A DNA stretch of 64,000 nt from Aphelenchoides besseyi (lineage: Eukaryota; Nematoda; Chromadorea; Rhabditida; Aphelenchoididae), in contig JAMPIQ010000002.1 in the NCBI GenBank assembly GCA_024699855.1, forward strand, positions 12,710,001 to 12,774,000, in the 5' to 3' direction. Every line of letters begins with the position of its first letter. Position 1 is the first letter of the stretch. Below the pieces are notes generated by a model. The model saw nothing but the letters and a program-made list of their open reading frames with translations. It did not search any database and had not been told where the DNA came from. Shown here piece after piece: positions 59,501 through 64,000 of this stretch. Both the position numbers and the translations under genes were made by a program.

Positions 59501-60759
59501 AGATCATCAGCAATTGGCTTGAAGGATTGGGAATGCAACAGTATCTTAGTCTGTTTATTACGCAAGGATATGATGTCGCTTCGGTTGCACGATTGACCTC
59601 CGAAGATCTGCTCGCATTGGGAATTACGGATCCCAAGAATCGTCGCAAAGTTCACGCGAATATCCAGGAATGGAATGTCGTAGACAACTGGCCAACGGCC
59701 GTTCAACCAACGGATAGTGCCGCGTAAGTTGTCATGTGATCTCAGTGAGCTTAAATTCGCTCCTTTAGATTCTGGTTAATTGCTATCGGATTACAACAAT
59801 ATGTGCGACTATTCGAGAGCGAAGGTTATTGTTTGATGGAAGATCTGCAGAATATTAGTTTTGAGGATTTGGAAGGTATGCGTTAACTAGTTGCCAGTTC
59901 AACACGAATATTTAGACATGGGAATCAAAAAACTTGGTCATATAAAACGAATCTGTTTGGCTCTAAAGAAAATCAAGGTATTCAAGATAACTGATTCTTG
60001 TGCAACAATCACACTTCATATGTTTAGTTGGCCCGCAATCAATCATCGGTTGTTTCTCCACCAGCATTCACAAATTCTCGTTCCAATAACTCTCAATTTC
60101 ATTCTCCAGATTCCGGTTACACCGATATCTCAAACAATTCGATTCTCACTAACCAACGGCCTCGTTTATCTTCGCAGGTTTGTTTCTAAATGAACGTACA
60201 ACCATTGATCTGAAGTTTTTAGATCTATGAAAGTCGACGCAGTATGTTACAACCGAGTAATGAAACCGACTACTCGACATACAAAAACACAAGTTTTCGT
60301 TCCGACTCGTCGGATTCGTACAATATGCCAAAACTACGTATCTACACGACTCAAGAGATTCTCTCGGCGACCTCCGATTTGCCGCGTTCTGTAAATGGAG
60401 ACGTCATGACAATTCCAACGTTGGACTTTGATTACGACTTACACCGATCTCGGGTTCATGTTCCACCACCAGCTCCCGTTCCGCAAAGTGCACGACCCGA
60501 TTTGTCATTTGATTTCGTATCTGATGAGATAAACGTGCGAAACGACAGTTCCTTACACGGGTCTCCACATCAAACAATTCGCAGTGGAACTTTCCGATCA
60601 CAACCGTCAACACCTGCTCGTCATTTGGGTTCATTCATGTGAGTGAAATAACATTCAGTCAACTCATTGATATTTGTTTGTAGCTCGAATGGACGCGATC
60701 CTGAACTCGTACTCGATGAATTGAATAGCGATTTGCGTACAATGAATCCTTACAAATAA
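50600..60759 (+). CDS. Caskin (CASK-interacting scaffold)
   Basis: The 5' exon is not found. Ankyrin exons 50672-50769, 50811-51052, 51093-51209, 51247-51369 and 51411-51525 read ATRHPLHLAVAMNDKLKIRQ, SKSAFDVACELGRNE, NNTCLHLAARNGHVDF and KGSALHEAISGTHIHVVRLL. Exons 55081-55154 and 57408-57528 form the SH3 domain (KDYEDSENPSRLSFQANEK, SNHRFWKGIVSES, KCGFFPPYTTEIDE). A Ser-rich linker follows in exons 57813-58076, 58948-59141 and 59210-59452. Exons 59494-59723, 59769-59875 and 59916-59977 carry two SAM domains in tandem (NWLEGLGMQQYLSLFITQGY, LTSEDLLALGITDPKNRRKV; IGLQQYVRLFESEGY, MGIKKLGHIKRICLALKKIK). The tail ends RTMNPYK at 60759. Ankyrin-SH3-SAM-SAM order is unique to Caskin, a presynaptic/neuronal scaffold. 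Two introns exceed 2 kb. Confidence 0.9.
50770..50810 (+). other. GC-AG intron in the Caskin gene
   Basis: The junction cgag|gcagat...ttttttag|gtcga restores DDEDDRGRIPFQIAV, an ankyrin consensus start. The next GT lies after an in-frame TAG. The intron is 41 nt. Confidence 0.65.
51526..55080 (+). other. Caskin intron of about 3.55 kb
   Basis: Bounded by gtaagt and ttctttcag; the flanking exons join in phase (TLLQ to QYPIKDYED). Content: a GC-richer block at 54120-54420 with open frames on both strands but no recognisable product, and otherwise nothing I can name. Confidence 0.7.
55155..57407 (+). other. Caskin intron of about 2.25 kb, inside the SH3 coding region
   Basis: Bounded by gtaagt and atttcag; exons join in phase as NEKIRIIDRSNH. 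Pyrimidine-rich sequence and short open frames only. Confidence 0.7.
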
Positions 60760-63700
60760 TTTTTTTGTTAACAGCGACCTCAGTTTTTACGATTATTATA
60801 CGGGTATTTTGACATATATGTTTTCTACACGATAAACCGTTTTACTTTTGTTGGAATTTGATGATCAATTAGACATTAACCATTAGATTATATCATAGCT
60901 ACACACTAATTACGGAAAATAAACACAGAAGCTTGTTGATTATGATTTCACTTTCGAATGAACGTTAGTTGGCTAATAAAATACATACCGTAAAAACTGT
61001 ACCAACGATCTTGAGGTGCTTATTTTTCAATCGATTTGAGATGGAGAGCGCTAAATGAAGGGAAGGCCGCAATTGAAGGGGACAGCTATTACAGTTTTTA
61101 CGGTAAATTTGTTGCATCGTTCCAATTCAACGAAGCTGTCGCGTCGATGATCAAATTCCTTTGGGTCTAGAGAATAGTACGTGTTTATTTGTGATACAAA
61201 ATCTATTCGTTAAATCTCACTTATGTTCCCAATTACTTCTCTTGTAAGGTTGAGAAGAAGTATGCAAATAAAGAAATAGGAGTGTCTGGGTTCTTGTTCT
61301 CGAAGAATTTGACGTGTAGTCTTGAGATTATACGTTCCGAGTTGAGCTCTCGATGGACCAAATCCAAAGATTGCCGTTGAATGATTAATCTGCAAAGCAA
61401 AATAGCGAATCAGCTCTTCATCATGGATCTCGACATTCGACAATCGGAAGCCGGATCACGGAATAAACCGCGGTTTTTTGAGCTACAGTTCATCAATTTG
61501 ATTCGAGAGCGATCAATTCAAACTGAAGCGTTTGTTTTTATTCCACATAACACCTGTTGATTTGCCACTTGTTCTCGTATACTTGTGGTTCCTTTTTTAT
61601 GCTGTTGAACTTGAAATTGGCCGTGTGGATCTTATCCAAAAAACGTCGAGTTGGCTCATCGTTAACTAATTTTCGAAATAATCAGCGATTGTTCTTCTGA
61701 CAATTTTGTTGCGTTTGAATTACCAAAAAACTTAAAATGTCAATTTGAAAGCTTTTACTGCGTTGAATTTACGAAGCCCGCAATGAACTTGCTATTCGGT
61801 AGTTATATGTAGATGCGTATTGTTTGTTTTGAATAGATTAAACGGTTCGAATGATCACGATACAAACCAACATCGTGACTTTTTTGCATGTTTTGTAGCG
61901 CCGTTGTTTCAAGTGTTGTTCATTTTAAGACGATGGTAAACTGAAAGCCGCCTTCCGGTCTGGTAAGCCGGTAAGTGCTGCAATGTTTCACAGACACGGT
62001 TTCCAACGAGTGATGCATGAGCGGTAAACCGCAAACCGACCGCTCTTCTTCACGTTTCGCCGACCCAAGAGGATTGAACTGCGGCGAACTGTTTTGCTAT
62101 GTTTTGGTTTCCGCCTTCTTAGCGACATGTCCACCACATTTCAAAGATTCCTCTCATGATTTGTTGTCTTTTTGCATTTGAACTGGGCATCTTGTAGGGC
62201 CGGAAACGTTAAATTTGCATATGCTAACGCATCGAACATGACCATATTTGCGTTTGTTCTGATGATTCTGACGATCTTGACGAGCAATCGGCCGATTGTC
62301 CACTCGAACTCGCTGTTAAAGAGGTCACTTGCTCTGTTGTTGACATTTCCGTTTAGCATGCACGCCCTTCGAACAAAACTGTGACTTCTCTAATGCGGAA
62401 ACTGTACGTATTTTCGATGATAACTTACGAGCTCATACAATCATCTTGTTCGAAACGATCGCTTTGCTCGTAACCGTTTTAACTGCTCGTTTAGAAGCAG
62501 CCGTTTTCTGTGTTCACATGATATCTACGCGATGATTTTTGATGGGTTTTCTCGATGTTTATGTCGAGAATACGTTTCAGCTTTTGAGGAGCTTGTTGTC
62601 ACTGACACAATTTCGTGCTCAATCAACATTATTGATGTAATTGTGGGTGTTACATCTTTTTTCATGTTTACGCTCTGAGAGGATCCAAAAGTTGCGATGG
62701 AAATTCGATTAGCGACAACATTGCGAAAACCGGATTGAAGAATTAAATCGCCCAAAAATCAGCTGTCAGTTAGCATTTACGGTTTTTTTGAAGTCACTGG
62801 CAACGTTTTGCTTATGAAAACAGTTTTCGAACCGATCACTTTTTGTTTCAGTCAGACCAAATGAATGGACGTTGACTCAACAGCGAAAATTATGTCCCAA
62901 TGATCGTGACCACCCTGCTGCTCGTTGACTGGTTTTCTGTCGGAATTGAAGCAGTGGCATGAATTTGCATATTTTCGGGCGCGCAGTTATGTTGCAGGTG
63001 TTAGGTGCGACGTCTCCTCTTCGTCGTTGGCCTTTTTCGACCGAATTCATCGCGCTCCTCTTTTTCGGTCCCATCAGTCATTCACGATCTTACAATCAAT
63101 ATGCGCCCAACAAGCGACTTTGGGGTGGAAATCGAATGTCAACAATCTTCGCGTTTCCATTCGTGTCGTGTTGGTACCGAATTAAGAAATGATTCAGAGG
63201 CTTCCGGTTTGTTTTATCAGTTATGTCTCATAATGCGATAAATGGCGCTGATTGTACATTTGCTTCGAAGCGAATTGAACCTCCTTTTCAACTTTAAATC
63301 TGACGATTAAGATTTTTAGTTTAAAAGATTCCTCATCCATCACTCTGTTCTTTCATTTGTTTAATTGCAAATTTGAGAGTTCGACTTCATTAGGAGTGCT
63401 GAGTTTCTACGGTGTGAATTAATTGCCGTTTGTTGTTGTAGTTCATCTGCAAAGAGTGAAATTATATCGAAACCAATTAGGTACGTAAATACCCACAGCA
63501 TGAAGTCCATTTGCTGACTGACACAATTTCTTTCGCGCGGTCATTCGCTTGACAAGCAAATGGATGTTTGAAACGGTTTGGCTCAGATGTTCCGCCAACT
63601 CCCCGAAGTCTCGTTTCGGGAGCGGTTTGGCCGAATTCCAACGCGTACTATCGTCCCGTTTGTAGTTCGGTAGAAACGATTAATCCTAGAGGCTCGTTTG

Positions 63701-64000
63701 TCCTCTGCATTCTTTCTGCTAAGCCACCCAGCATGCCGTCTTCTCGGTAAATTCAGCAACATTCCCGCACAGCAAACTTTTTGTTTTGCCATCAAACACC
63801 ACTATCAGACCGTCTTTTAGGGTCCAAGGACTTGGCCCAGTGGAAGCGCAAAAGGCGAGAACGGAGAAACCGAGCGGCATTCGCAGAATGACGACGATAC
63901 GTCAAACGAGACATTCCGCAAATTTCTTCCAAATTTTGACCGTCATGTTGCGGGATGAATTTTATGAATGGAAGACCAGCGGTCAGCGGCAAGTCACTTT
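60760..64000. other. Region without a supported gene
   Basis: About 3.2 kb downstream of Caskin. A short reading at 62239-62382 (+) starts MTIFAFVLMILTILTS and could be a 48-residue secreted peptide, but there is no further support. Minus frames at 61443-61210 and 63992-63792 are open without a recognised product. Confidence 0.35.
60986..61105. repeat. Short MITE-like inverted repeat
   Basis: taccgtaaaaactgta at 60986-61001 is the exact inverse of 61090-61105 (16 bp), enclosing 88 bases. Size and ends fit a miniature inverted-repeat element; no transposase relation is seen. Confidence 0.6.

Noticed and set aside
1..64000. CRISPR array, prophage or bacterial operon
   Set aside because: No regularly spaced repeats; genes have spliceosomal introns throughout.

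Overview
The window looks like a compact nematode genome. Two 5S rRNA genes closely match the nematode 5S as I recall it. Most introns are 30-60 nt with GT...TTTNAG ends. Typical worm families are present: a cuticlin-type ZP protein, a serpentine receptor, and PIM, GCN2 and Caskin orthologues. Genes lie on both strands a few hundred bases apart. I could not settle the species; the very short introns and gene content would fit an early-branching (Dorylaimia-type) nematode, but that is a guess.

Layout. 0-8 kb: 3' part of a ZP/cuticlin gene (+), an ML-domain lipid-binding secreted protein (-), an unrecognised and possibly broken gene (+), an LMO7/LIMCH1/Smallish-like LIM protein (+), and a 100-aa secreted peptide (+). 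8.5-18.3 kb: cnot3 (-), head-to-head with gcn2 (+), then a small ORF. 19.9-21.4 kb: a PIM kinase (+). 22-31.3 kb is accessory-like: 5S (-), an orphan gene (-), a nonsense-bearing GPCR (-), a deleted BEL/Pao-type LTR element (-), a divergent PP2C-like gene (-), a fold-back repeat with a 21-G run, and 5S (+). 31.9-35.6 kb: two orphan genes (+) separated by a mariner-derived MITE. 35.7-40.5 kb (-): an LRR membrane protein beside what look like decayed genes (PP5-type TPR, hormone-sensitive lipase, a CRAL-TRIO fragment), facing a tail-anchored protein (+). 42.2-44.8 kb: a long-chain acyl-CoA synthetase (+). 45.4-47.2 kb: VPS36 of ESCRT-II (-). 50.6-60.8 kb: Caskin (+) with unusually long introns. 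60.8-64 kb: no convincing gene.

How the genes relate. Most are unlinked housekeeping or signalling genes: CCR4-NOT (mRNA decay), GCN2 (amino-acid stress), ESCRT-II (endosomal sorting), ACSL and lipase (lipid use), PIM and Caskin (signalling and scaffolding). I found no CRISPR-like array and no obvious multi-gene new system. The most unusual signals are: (1) a 22-nt sequence two mismatches from nematode SL1 inside the LTR of the retroelement; (2) two GC-AG introns and several 30-31 nt introns; (3) a cluster of broken genes at 35.7-40.5 kb; (4) two 5S genes in inverted orientation with a shared upstream motif.

Exon joins were made by hand from splice consensus, reading frame and family similarity remembered from general knowledge. 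No database search was possible.
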